The position numbers and the translations under genes were made by a program. From Nitrospira sp. (lineage in GTDB: Bacteria; Nitrospirota; Nitrospiria; Nitrospirales; Nitrospiraceae), in the NCBI GenBank assembly GCA_019636915.1, contig JAHBWQ010000013.1:1-42210 (forward strand): a stretch of 42,210 bases of DNA, read 5' to 3'. Under the pieces are notes generated by a model. It was given only the letters and a program-made list of their open reading frames with translations, was not told the origin of the DNA and did not search any database. Positions 1-7,479 of this stretch are shown here, piece by piece. Every line of letters starts with the position of its first letter. The first letter of the stretch is position 1.

Positions 1-1
1 T

Positions 2-49
2 GGAGGCGGCGGTCGCAGTGGAGGCGGTGGAAAGCGTGATCGCTGGTAA
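2..49 (+). CDS. C-terminal tail of a glycine-rich (RRM-type?) protein, partial
   Basis: The window opens inside an open frame that ends with a TAA at 47-49. The visible 15 residues are a glycine-rich tail interrupted by Arg/Ser and finishing KRDRW. Such Gly/Arg tails are typical of small bacterial RNA-recognition-motif proteins, but the RRM itself lies outside the window, so the assignment is only suggestive. A strong Rho-independent terminator 24 bases downstream fits a gene end here. Confidence 0.5.
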   Translation, partial: GGGGRSGGGGKRDRW

Positions 50-73
50 GTAATCGGTTCCAGACGTTGGACG

Positions 74-111
74 GAGGGGCTGCCATCATGTGTGGCAGCC
101 CCTCTTTTTTT
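74..111 (+). terminator. Rho-independent terminator
   Basis: A perfect 12-bp stem (GAGGGGCTGCCA, 74-85, pairs with 93-104) encloses a 7-base loop and is followed by seven T residues (105-111). It lies just after the Gly-rich gene and before the start of the oxygenase, so it probably separates the two transcripts. It also argues against translation starting upstream of 178 for the next gene. Confidence 0.92.
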
Positions 112-177
112 ATCAGCGAAACAGGTAACGCATGCCGTCTTGTGGGGGCCAATGTCGGCCAGGGTGTGGGTGGAATC

Positions 178-840
178 ATGAATGGAATGTCATCATTAGT
201 AACATCAGACGACGTGAGTACATTTTCGTTTCGACGGAGTCCTGTATTGGTGATTGAAAACTTTTGGTCCGCCGAGGAGCGACAGTTCTTTCGTGACGGG
301 ATGAATCAGGCGGCTTGGAAAAGTCTCTCGGATCTTCCCTCTGTCCGGGAAGACTTTCCGCAGTCAGGAAACTGGGCGAAAGCAGAAATTGGTCCTCTGG
401 AGGGGCAGCGGTTCCTGTCGCGGATTCAATTTCCGTTCATCCAGGACCACATCGAGTCCTTCCCCGACATTGTCGGGCGACATTTGGGATTTAGCTACTA
501 CTCGTATGCGGCAGGCGATTGTCTCCTTACCCATGACGACACGGATCAGGGGCGACCGATTGCGGGGCGCCGGACCCTGCATCGCCGGATCGCTGTGGTG
601 ACCTATGTTCATGAGGAATGGCAGCCGGATTGGGGAGGGGAATTGATCCTCTATACGTCACGGTCAGGTGGCCAAGCTGCTCAACCTGATCTGTTCCCGA
701 CTCATTGTATTGAGCCGCGCCCGGGATCCTTGGTGATGTTTACCGTCCCTCGATTTCATCGGGTTTGTCGAGTCGACGCAACGGCTGGCCAGCACCGGAG
801 GTTATCGATCGCCGGATGGTTTATGACGGAGCATGCGTAG
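178..840 (+). CDS. 2OG-Fe(II) oxygenase family protein
   Basis: This 220-residue protein resembles the prolyl-4-hydroxylase-type 2-oxoglutarate/Fe(II) dioxygenases. The double-stranded beta-helix iron site is readable: an HxD pair in THDDTDQG (H119, D121), a distal His in RFHRV (H194), and a following Arg in QHRRLS that would bind 2-oxoglutarate. The motif WGGEL between them matches the family's central strand. The open frame extends upstream to 67 but runs through the terminator hairpin, so I place the start at the ATG at 178, with ATG 187 as an alternative. There is no signal peptide, so it is likely cytoplasmic. The substrate cannot be inferred. The neighbours are unrelated, and the next gene converges from the minus strand 44 bases away. 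Confidence 0.8.
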   Translation: MNGMSSLVTSDDVSTFSFRRSPVLVIENFWSAEERQFFRDGMNQAAWKSLSDLPSVREDFPQSGNWAKAEIGPLEGQRFLSRIQFPFIQDHIESFPDIVGRHLGFSYYSYAAGDCLLTHDDTDQGRPIAGRRTLHRRIAVVTYVHEEWQPDWGGELILYTSRSGGQAAQPDLFPTHCIEPRPGSLVMFTVPRFHRVCRVDATAGQHRRLSIAGWFMTEHA

Positions 841-883
841 TAGCGAGACCTAACGTGGTCCGGACAAGAAACGATCTGCTCGG

Positions 884-1408
884 CTAACCGAACCACTCGG
901 CATCATTGGCGGCGCGGGGGGGCGGTTCCACTCCAAGGGGCATTGGCGGCTGTGCGAGTACGTTTTTCACCAAGGCGAGCAAGCGCTCACGTTCAAACGG
1001 TTTTGCAAGAAACGGGAGTGTTCCCCGTTTGATCCCGTGACTCACCAGGTCTTTCTCAGGGTTGCCGGACATCAGAATGATGCGAAGCTCGCTCCGGATC
1101 ATGGTGGCTCGAACGGCCAGCTCATGACCATGGACGTGTGGAAATTGGTTGGAGGTTGAGGCGAGCTGAAAACCTGGTGGTGGCAACACAAGGTCTGTCA
1201 GCAAGAGATCGATCGGTCCCCTATGCTGGGTGCAGATCTTGAGGGCCTCCGAGCTGCCGTCGGCCTCAAGCACGGTATAGCCCGCTTCTTCGAACAGCAT
1301 TCTGCAGAGTCTGATGATCGCCGGTTCGTCGTCGACGACTAAGATCGTCGGTGTAACCGGTTTCGATTGGTTCTCCAATGGATCCTCCATACGTGTGTTT
1401 TCCCACAC
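884..1408 (-). CDS. Stand-alone response-regulator receiver domain protein
   Basis: A single CheY-like receiver domain fills this 174-residue protein. The acidic pair is D26-D27 (VVDDEP), the phospho-acceptor is D72 (LLTDLVLP), the switch Ser is S114 (LMSGNP) and the conserved Lys is K136 (LAKPF). There is no output domain, so it would act through protein contacts. About 20 extra residues (PPPGFQLAS to HVHG) follow the phospho-acceptor strand, where canonical receivers have a short loop. The frame opens with GTG at 1408, and an in-frame ATG at 1390 is an equally plausible start; neither has a strong ribosome site. No histidine kinase is adjacent. A 12-bp palindrome (CCCTGCGCAGGG, 1428-1439) lies upstream. 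Confidence 0.88.
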   Translation of the reverse strand: MWENTRMEDPLENQSKPVTPTILVVDDEPAIIRLCRMLFEEAGYTVLEADGSSEALKICTQHRGPIDLLLTDLVLPPPGFQLASTSNQFPHVHGHELAVRATMIRSELRIILMSGNPEKDLVSHGIKRGTLPFLAKPFERERLLALVKNVLAQPPMPLGVEPPPRAANDAEWFG

Positions 1409-1626
1409 CCATCATCATAGTGCGGAACCCTGCGCAGGGCGAGAAAAACAGCTATTCGTACGTTAAGTGGTTGTCTAAGTCAGGACGGCCTGGCAGTGTT
1501 GTCTTTCCTCATGCTTGAGTCTCTGAGTGAGGCGAGAATGCCGCTGGCACCCTTTGCCAACAGCTGCTGATGAAGTAGGAGCAATGGTGGTGTGTATCGG
1601 TCGCTTGTAGTTTTATTGACGACGGA

Positions 1627-3114
1627 TCACCATCGAATCTTTCCCCACCCATCCCCTTCGCGAGGAATTGTAATCGGAATCCTTTGAAAAGAAGGGTCAA
1701 GAGAGAAGGGGCTATCATCGGGAAGAAGGAGCTTGTCAATGCTGAGGAACGCCGTGACCTCGGTCATGGTGTCGTTGATTGGTCCTACCGATGTGTCGAT
1801 TGTTTTGAAGTTTCGAAACAGGTCTTCCAACCAACTCCGGCGACCTTCCGACATGATTGAGATTCTGTCGACCGTGCGGAAATCCTTGTTTGCAACGGAT
1901 TGTTGTAACTGCCTAAGAAGTTGGACAACTTGGGGGGGAGGGGATACCGATTGAGGAACGGTAGCTACTGCCGTCACGCTTCCTTGGTTTTCAGCCTGAG
2001 AGGATGGAGACATTCTCGTAGTGGTGGCAGACGATTTGGGTTGGGGGGGGGAGAGGAATGAATTCCACGCCAGAACCCCAATTGCAATCGCTGTGATTGC
2101 CCCAAATGCAAGAGCAGCAAGGGCAGTCCCTGACAGACCAGGTTGCTTTTCACGCGACGGTCGTAGGGGCTGTCCTCGCTGAGACGAGTCTGAACCAAAA
2201 GCAGGCGTCGCCTCTGGTAACTCGCAGATGGTCCGATCATCGACCAAGGCATTTGGTTGCTGTGTAAATCGGGGCATCGAGCGTCTGCCCGTCTCAATGG
2301 TGTCCAGTCGATCAATGAGCTGTTGTGCATCTTTGACCCGCTCGATCGGCCGGTATCGGAGCAGGTCCTTGACGAGTGTTTGCACGTTGGATGGGATCTC
2401 GGATGAAAAGGACAGAGTTGGCGATGCGGCCTCGTTGGCCAACATCCCCAGCACCGCCGTGTTGGACAGTCCCCGTCGAGGATGGGTTCCCGTCAACATT
2501 TCATACAACATGAGCCCGAGGGAATAGAGGTCTGATCGCCCATCCAACCCCGCATCTTTAGCCTGTTCGGGAGACATGTAGAGGAGGGTTCCGATGAGCT
2601 GCCCGGCGGTCGTCAGCGGCGCTTCATCGAGTGCCGCAGCAATGCCAAAGTCCGTGAGTTTCACGTGATCATTAGGCCCTACGAGTACATTGGCCGGTTT
2701 AACGTCTCGATGGATAATCCCGTGTGCGTGGGCGTACGACAGGGCCTTCGCGATTTGGTGGGTGATGGAAAGGGCTTGAGCAACTGGGAGTCCGGTGTTG
2801 GGCTGCATCCGTCCATGCAGATTGGTTCCTGGAAAATATTCCATCACCATAAACTGCGTGCCCTGGTCCTGTTCGACGGAATAGATGGTAACGATATTAT
2901 CATGTTGGAGGCGGGCCATGGCGCGCGCCTCCCTCAGAAATCGTTGAAGGAAGGAGGTATCGCTGGTCAGATGAGGATGGACCACCTTGAGTGCGACCAC
3001 ACGATTGAGCTTCTGATCCAGAGCTTTATAGACAATGCCCATGGCGCCTTGAGCGATTTCCTGTTGAACTTCGTATTTGCCGGAAAAAATGTGGTCAGGC
3101 ATAGGGATACTCAC
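1627..3114 (-). CDS. Transmembrane serine/threonine protein kinase (PknB-type)
   Basis: A Hanks-type kinase domain occupies roughly residues 14-272. It has the Gly-rich loop QGAMGIVY, the ATP-anchoring Lys K43 (VALKV), the catalytic loop HRDVKPAN (D137), DFG (D155-G157) and the APE-equivalent MSPEQ. A Ser/Pro-rich linker leads to one membrane helix at about 330-350. After it comes a periplasmic tail of about 145 residues with no PASTA repeats, which I do not recognise and which may be a sensor domain. Translation likely starts at GTG 3114, overlapping the stop of the upstream gene in a GTGA. An in-frame ATG at 3102 is also possible. Substrates are unknown. The window also encodes a PP2C phosphatase (14384-15169) and an FHA-domain cytochrome, which could form a phosphorylation circuit with it. 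Confidence 0.92.
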   Translation of the reverse strand: MSIPMPDHIFSGKYEVQQEIAQGAMGIVYKALDQKLNRVVALKVVHPHLTSDTSFLQRFLREARAMARLQHDNIVTIYSVEQDQGTQFMVMEYFPGTNLHGRMQPNTGLPVAQALSITHQIAKALSYAHAHGIIHRDVKPANVLVGPNDHVKLTDFGIAAALDEAPLTTAGQLIGTLLYMSPEQAKDAGLDGRSDLYSLGLMLYEMLTGTHPRRGLSNTAVLGMLANEAASPTLSFSSEIPSNVQTLVKDLLRYRPIERVKDAQQLIDRLDTIETGRRSMPRFTQQPNALVDDRTICELPEATPAFGSDSSQRGQPLRPSREKQPGLSGTALAALAFGAITAIAIGVLAWNSFLSPPQPKSSATTTRMSPSSQAENQGSVTAVATVPQSVSPPPQVVQLLRQLQQSVANKDFRTVDRISIMSEGRRSWLEDLFRNFKTIDTSVGPINDTMTEVTAFLSIDKLLLPDDSPFSLDPSFQRIPITIPREGDGWGKIRW

Positions 3115-4109
3115 AGCGCTGTTAGTGGATCAGTGAGAATTACGACCTTGGCATTGTACAGTAGGTCTTGAGCTACCGGAGATAGTGCCAGTTTCTGTGC
3201 CAGGGTCTCGTCGATGATGAGATCGGAGTTGTTTGCCCCAGAGGCTTGTGCTGCCTTGATGATCAGAGGGTTTTTCCCTGCCCTGGCATGAGATCGAGCT
3301 TTGGCCTCATCAAATTCATACCAGGCAATTTTTCTCTGGTCTTCCTTTGGGACTGTTGGGCCGGAGATGATTGTCTCACCGACATGAAATTCGCAGTATA
3401 CTGAGTCGGCCTTGTCCTTTGTTCCTATTCTTGGTTTCATCGCTGGTTTCATTTTTGTGCCTCTGGCATCGACCAGCACACCCGTATATGTTGTGGGTGG
3501 TTCGGGGGGAGTCTTGGTTTTTGGTGGAGAGTTCCCTTTTTTGATCTTTTGTTCTTCCATAGGAGGCGGTCCTCCGGGGATCCTTTTCGGCTCACTGACA
3601 ACAACGGTTGGAGGGCCAGGATTCACATTGGGAGGAAGGATGCCCGGAGGAACGTGCATCTGTACGGTTATTCTAAATTCTCCAGTAGGCAGTTCCTTTT
3701 CCTCGATGACCGACGCTCGTTTCACCATTCCTTCGATGTGAGTCTGAACTTCTGCGTTGCTCGTGACATGGTTCTTGATCGTTGTTTGGGCATCAACCCG
3801 AATACCGTTGACAACTTCAAGCAGATTGGCAAGGGCCACGCTCCAGGCCGCAGTTCTGGTCATTTCTCTGGCCTGAAAGGCGTTGGTGATGTTTTGTGGG
3901 GGGATACCGACCCCTGTGGCTGTCGCCGTGTCGGTAGTCCAATTATAGGATCCGTTTAACCCAATCTGTTCGACAGCCGGTCCCTTCGTCTCGTTTGCAC
4001 AGGACAGGGAGGGTGAAAGGCCTATCGCCAAAAGGCAGAGTACGTTCAAATACCACTGGTTCGATAGCATCGACATTCGGAGACGTTGCATCATCCGTGG
4101 CATGTACAT
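3111..4109 (-). CDS. LPP20-like envelope protein, coupled to the kinase gene
   Basis: This secreted protein of 332 residues begins with a hydrophobic signal region (WYLNVLCLLAIGLS). An alpha/beta region follows (AREMTRTAAWSVAL to FRITVQMHV) that resembles the LPP20/FlgP-type lipoprotein fold, then a Pro-rich linker, then a region starting YTGVLVDARG that recurs in this class. The frame stays open to 4373, but the upstream part is the debris of a caspase gene. The start at ATG 4109 follows a strong GGGGAGGG ribosome site. The stop overlaps the kinase start by four bases, so the two are translationally coupled and the protein may be a periplasmic partner or ligand of the kinase. The function is not known. 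Two more LPP20-like proteins, with DUF4384 domains, are at 31085 and 35000. Confidence 0.7.
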   Translation of the reverse strand: MYMPRMMQRLRMSMLSNQWYLNVLCLLAIGLSPSLSCANETKGPAVEQIGLNGSYNWTTDTATATGVGIPPQNITNAFQAREMTRTAAWSVALANLLEVVNGIRVDAQTTIKNHVTSNAEVQTHIEGMVKRASVIEEKELPTGEFRITVQMHVPPGILPPNVNPGPPTVVVSEPKRIPGGPPPMEEQKIKKGNSPPKTKTPPEPPTTYTGVLVDARGTKMKPAMKPRIGTKDKADSVYCEFHVGETIISGPTVPKEDQRKIAWYEFDEAKARSHARAGKNPLIIKAAQASGANNSDLIIDETLAQKLALSPVAQDLLYNAKVVILTDPLTAL

Positions 4110-4144
4110 GGATCCCTCCCCAGAAACGCAAGTCAAGAAGATGG

Positions 4145-4440
4145 TTAACCTATACCACAAGGGAATCTTCCTTCTCCACTGATCATTACGTACACCGTAC
4201 GGTTTTGGATGTTGGCACCCGGGAAAAAACCGACCGTGAGAGGCGTGAGTATTGCTGTCAAAGTCTCTTTGGGAGGAGGTAAACCCGCCTTTCGGACTCT
4301 CATCGGCGGCACCGTTCGACCCTTGCAGTACCGTGTGCCCGAAGACACCATGTCCCAATTCTTTCACAGGCAAACTGGTTTTTGCCCGATGCTGCTATTT
4401 ATGAGGTAGGTGATCAGGAACTGTACCCGTTAGCCTCTCA
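4145..4440 (-). pseudogene. Decayed C-terminal fragment of a caspase-like (peptidase C14) gene
   Basis: Reading the minus strand from about 4430, pieces of a caspase-like C-terminus appear in order but in different frames. First comes AASGKNQFACE, then KELGHGVFGHTVLQG with AADESPKGG after a frame change, then SRVP and a final GEGRFP-like end. They line up with the last 80 or so residues of the intact WD40-caspase at 10299-13322 (AASSKDQFASEVQELGHGVF, ADGSPKDG, SQLPEL, GMDFPLAM). There are at least two frameshifts and in-frame stops, and no 5' part. It lies immediately upstream of the LPP20-like gene and falsely extends that gene's open frame. Confidence 0.78.
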
Positions 4441-4639
4441 AATTTCGAGATCACCTTGGTTTTGTTAGCGCTGCCGTTCACAACTTGCGTCACTTTGGCG
4501 GAGTGGAACAGGTTCGATGATGGAAGAGAAAAAGAACTTGAGGATTGCCGATTCTACATAATATGACCTTGATTTTTGACTATGCCTGGATGATACTAAA
4601 CAAGATTTAAACGAATTTCCTCTGGTTTATCAGTAAGAT
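4441..4639. other. Divergent intergenic region
   Basis: This stretch lies between the caspase debris and the plus-strand caspase-FGE gene and is visibly AT-rich near 4550-4620. A TTGACT at about 4576 could be a -35 element for the downstream gene, but no convincing -10 follows at the right distance. I see no gene in it. Confidence 0.4.
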
Positions 4640-6679
4640 GTGACTGTGACGCTAAAAACGATCAGGTTCGTCATAAGTTGCGTACTGCTAGTGATAAATG
4701 TTTTTGTTATTCCTGTGAGTGCACAGACTCGCGGCGTGTTGATATCTCCCACCACCGGTGTCGGGATCGGTACAGTGTGGGGCGTCTTCGTTGGTATTTC
4801 CCAATATCAACAGACCTCACTGAATCTTTCGTTTGCCGACAAAGATGCCCAATCACTCCATGAGTTGTTTACTGATAATTTTCGAGGCCGCATCCCTCCG
4901 GATCACTTTCGTCTCCTTGTGAACGATCAAGCGACACGAGGCGGATTCCTTCAGGCTCTGGGCGAAGTCCTGCGCCTCGCTCAACCAGAAGATCTCGTCC
5001 TGATCACAATGGCTCTGCATGGTTTACCGGAGACTGGAGGGAGCGATCTTTACTTTTTAATGCATGATACCGATGCGTCACGACCTGAGGACCGAGGTAT
5101 TAGCCAATATGATATTTTCAAGCAAATCCAACGGAGTAAGGTCAGAAAGATAGTGATGTTCTTAGATGCGTGTCATGCAGGTGCCTTTGCCTCCGGAGAC
5201 TCGAAGGTGGCTCGCCGTTCGGCAGATGCTGCTGAGATCAATCGCTTGCTTACAGCTATGGGACAGTCGCAGGATGGAGTTACCATCATGTCATCCTCCA
5301 GTGCAGCAGAGCAATCACAGGAGGGAAAGCAGTTCTGTGGCGGGCATGGAGCATTTACCTGTGCATTGCTGAATGGACTGAAAGGAGCAGCAGATTTCGA
5401 TCGGAACGGTCTGGTTCAAATTCGTGAACTGTTTGACTATACGTATAGAGAGGTAAAAACGTCAACGCGTGGTATTCAGCATCCTGCTATCGAGGGCCGC
5501 TATGACAATGGTCTGCCATTAGCCACCACTCCAATTCCTCCAGCTGCCGATGTCATACCAAAAACTGTTCAACCGAAAAAAGAAATTGATCTAAGCGAGT
5601 ACGAACGAATCCAAGAGCTGGCTGACTATCAGTCAAAAATGGAGCAAGCATGGAAAGCGGTGCAGAGCTTAGCCCAATTGCGCAGTAGCGAGCGGTCCTC
5701 ACGGCTGGCACTCATGGACAAGTTCACCAAGGATTTTCCAGTCGATAACCCTCATATGAAAGAACTTGAAGAGTTGCGGAAACGCTTTGAACAAGAAGCT
5801 CGGACACCTCTCGTAGAGAAGTCACCGCCTCTTGGTCCCTTGCCTGGCAAGGAACGCCCAGCTACGACCAGTGCTGCATCCAAAGCTTTGTCGGCCGAAG
5901 AGCCCAAAGGAATTGAGGTTGCAAGCCTTCCGAGCTACAAGCTTCCACAACGCCTTCCACGACAGAAAGAGTTTACCGGGAAAGACGGGGTCGCCATGGT
6001 GCTCATCCCAGGTGGCGAGTTTATTATGGGCTCTGAAGAGAAACCTGAGGAACGTCCTCCCCATCCGGTCTATCTCGCAGACTACTTCATCGATATCTTT
6101 GAGGTCACGACGAGTCTCTATCGAAGGTTTCTTGTCTCGACCAAGCACGACCCTCCCTATAAATGGGAAGATGTGCTCGAAGGTCGCGATGACAATAAGC
6201 CCGTGATTGGGGTCACTCATCATGATGCTGTCGCCTATTGTCGCTGGGTAGAGAAACGGCTTCCAACAGAGGCTGAGTGGGAGAAAGCTGCTCGTGGCAC
6301 CGATCAACGAAGATTTCCATGGGGGAACGAAGAACCTTCTGAGTTACGAGGAAACTTCGGACATTGTTGCGGATGGAAGGGGTATAGCCTGTTGAGTGCC
6401 GTCGGAATAACCGAACAAGGCAAAAGCCTGTACGGGGTTCATGATTTAGCCGGCAACGTATGGGAATGGGTGGCTGATTGGTATGCCCAGGATTACTATA
6501 AAAAGAGCCCCTCCTCAAATCCAACCGGGCCAAGTACAGGTGACAGGAAAGTCATCAGAGGCGGATCGTGGAGTAATGCAATTGCCGACTTACGGGTGAC
6601 TGCTCGAGACCGTGTTCCACCTGCTTATAAAAACATGAGCCTGGGATTCCGCTGCGCCAGGGACTTTCAACCTGACTAG
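4640..6679 (+). CDS. Secreted caspase-like protein fused to an FGE-sulfatase domain
   Basis: This 679-residue protein has an N-terminal signal peptide (hydrophobic run ending PVSAQ, about residue 30). A peptidase C14 caspase-like domain covers about residues 45-290, with the His in MALHGLPE (H127) and the Cys in LDACHAGAF (C178). A charged helical linker follows (about 310-420). The C-terminal formylglycine-generating-enzyme/SUMF1-type fold covers about 445-678 and runs from GVAMVLIPGGEF to VIRGGSW and GFRCARDF. The start is GTG 4640 because the ATG at 4638 meets a stop at once. The ribosome site is weak. The caspase part has the catalytic dyad, so it may be an active periplasmic protease. 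Whether the FGE fold is catalytic or a binding scaffold cannot be told. Its stop codon overlaps that of the converging cupredoxin gene in a CTAG. A paralogue lies at 32651. Confidence 0.88.
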   Translation: MTVTLKTIRFVISCVLLVINVFVIPVSAQTRGVLISPTTGVGIGTVWGVFVGISQYQQTSLNLSFADKDAQSLHELFTDNFRGRIPPDHFRLLVNDQATRGGFLQALGEVLRLAQPEDLVLITMALHGLPETGGSDLYFLMHDTDASRPEDRGISQYDIFKQIQRSKVRKIVMFLDACHAGAFASGDSKVARRSADAAEINRLLTAMGQSQDGVTIMSSSSAAEQSQEGKQFCGGHGAFTCALLNGLKGAADFDRNGLVQIRELFDYTYREVKTSTRGIQHPAIEGRYDNGLPLATTPIPPAADVIPKTVQPKKEIDLSEYERIQELADYQSKMEQAWKAVQSLAQLRSSERSSRLALMDKFTKDFPVDNPHMKELEELRKRFEQEARTPLVEKSPPLGPLPGKERPATTSAASKALSAEEPKGIEVASLPSYKLPQRLPRQKEFTGKDGVAMVLIPGGEFIMGSEEKPEERPPHPVYLADYFIDIFEVTTSLYRRFLVSTKHDPPYKWEDVLEGRDDNKPVIGVTHHDAVAYCRWVEKRLPTEAEWEKAARGTDQRRFPWGNEEPSELRGNFGHCCGWKGYSLLSAVGITEQGKSLYGVHDLAGNVWEWVADWYAQDYYKKSPSSNPTGPSTGDRKVIRGGSWSNAIADLRVTARDRVPPAYKNMSLGFRCARDFQPD

Positions 6680-7440
6680 TTACGAGGGGTTTCGCTCTTT
6701 TTCAGTTCGATAGTGAGGTCTGTTGCCCCATCTCCTCCGACCGTGAGTATTTTCTCAGTCACTCCTAGGTTCTCGTGCCACAATCTCAGTTTATAGATGC
6801 CTGCTGGGATACCCTGCAACTTAAAATCTCCTGTTCCATCCGTCACGGTAAAGTAAGGATGATCAAAGACAAGAATTGATGCGTGCATAAAAGGGTGAAT
6901 ATTACATCGCACCTCAAATACACCTGATTCAGTCAATACTTTGCTTACATCGGGTACCTTGGATGGCTGCAAGACGTTCATGCGAATCGGCAAAAGATTG
7001 TTTGGCTGGAGCAGCTGCGAATTGTGAAGGATAGGATCACTATTGCGAAATATGATGGTCGAGCCAATAGTGGTTGCACTAACTCTCGGAATAAAGCGAC
7101 AATGACTGCTTTCCAACGTAATATCTCGTGCGGCCAAGGCCTCAGAAGACGGTGGAACCCCTTCCATGCTTACGACAACCCCTTCAAGCCCTCGCGTGGC
7201 AGGATCCGCCCCGAAGGTTTCCCACAGTAAAGATTCACCGCAAGTCTTGCTGTCTCGATGTACCGTCACCAATTGAGGCGGAGGTACTTGACCGGCATAG
7301 ATCACTCGGCCTCGAACGGCCGAGGCTCCCTGCCCATCGCTAGCAGCGAGAGTCACTGTGGAGACAGTTCCACCCACAACGGTGACCACTACATCAGCAA
7401 GAATCACCAAGCCAATAGCAATGCAGTAGTATGGTTTCAT
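6676..7440 (-). CDS. Secreted cupredoxin-type protein with carboxypeptidase-regulatory-like domain
   Basis: This 254-residue exported protein starts at ATG 7440 behind an AGAGGA ribosome site; the frame extends 12 codons further up. After the signal peptide comes a domain with potential type-1 copper ligands: a His in ILHNSQL and the C-x2-H-x2-M cluster in CNIHPFMHA, spaced as in plastocyanin-like proteins. A final beta-sandwich of the carboxypeptidase-regulatory kind follows (GDFKLQGIPAGIYKLRLWHE). It probably carries single electrons in the periplasm. It lies 39 bases behind the cytochrome-porin gene and is a paralogue of the protein at 9040, so all three are probably one functional unit. 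Such proteins are often annotated as methylamine-utilisation-like, but nothing here supports that pathway. Confidence 0.75.
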   Translation of the reverse strand: MKPYYCIAIGLVILADVVVTVVGGTVSTVTLAASDGQGASAVRGRVIYAGQVPPPQLVTVHRDSKTCGESLLWETFGADPATRGLEGVVVSMEGVPPSSEALAARDITLESSHCRFIPRVSATTIGSTIIFRNSDPILHNSQLLQPNNLLPIRMNVLQPSKVPDVSKVLTESGVFEVRCNIHPFMHASILVFDHPYFTVTDGTGDFKLQGIPAGIYKLRLWHENLGVTEKILTVGGDGATDLTIELKKSETPRN

Positions 7441-7479
7441 GTGGTCCTCTTTGTTCCTAATTGCCAAGCAATCCATTCT

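Noticed and set aside
67..177. Upstream extension of the 2OG oxygenase frame to an ATG at 67
   Set aside because: The extension translates through the terminator hairpin at 74-111, and the family similarity begins after 178.
4110..4373. N-terminal 88 residues of the LPP20-like open frame as real protein
   Set aside because: They are caspase debris in a chance-open frame. A strong ribosome site and a signal peptide place the start at 4109.
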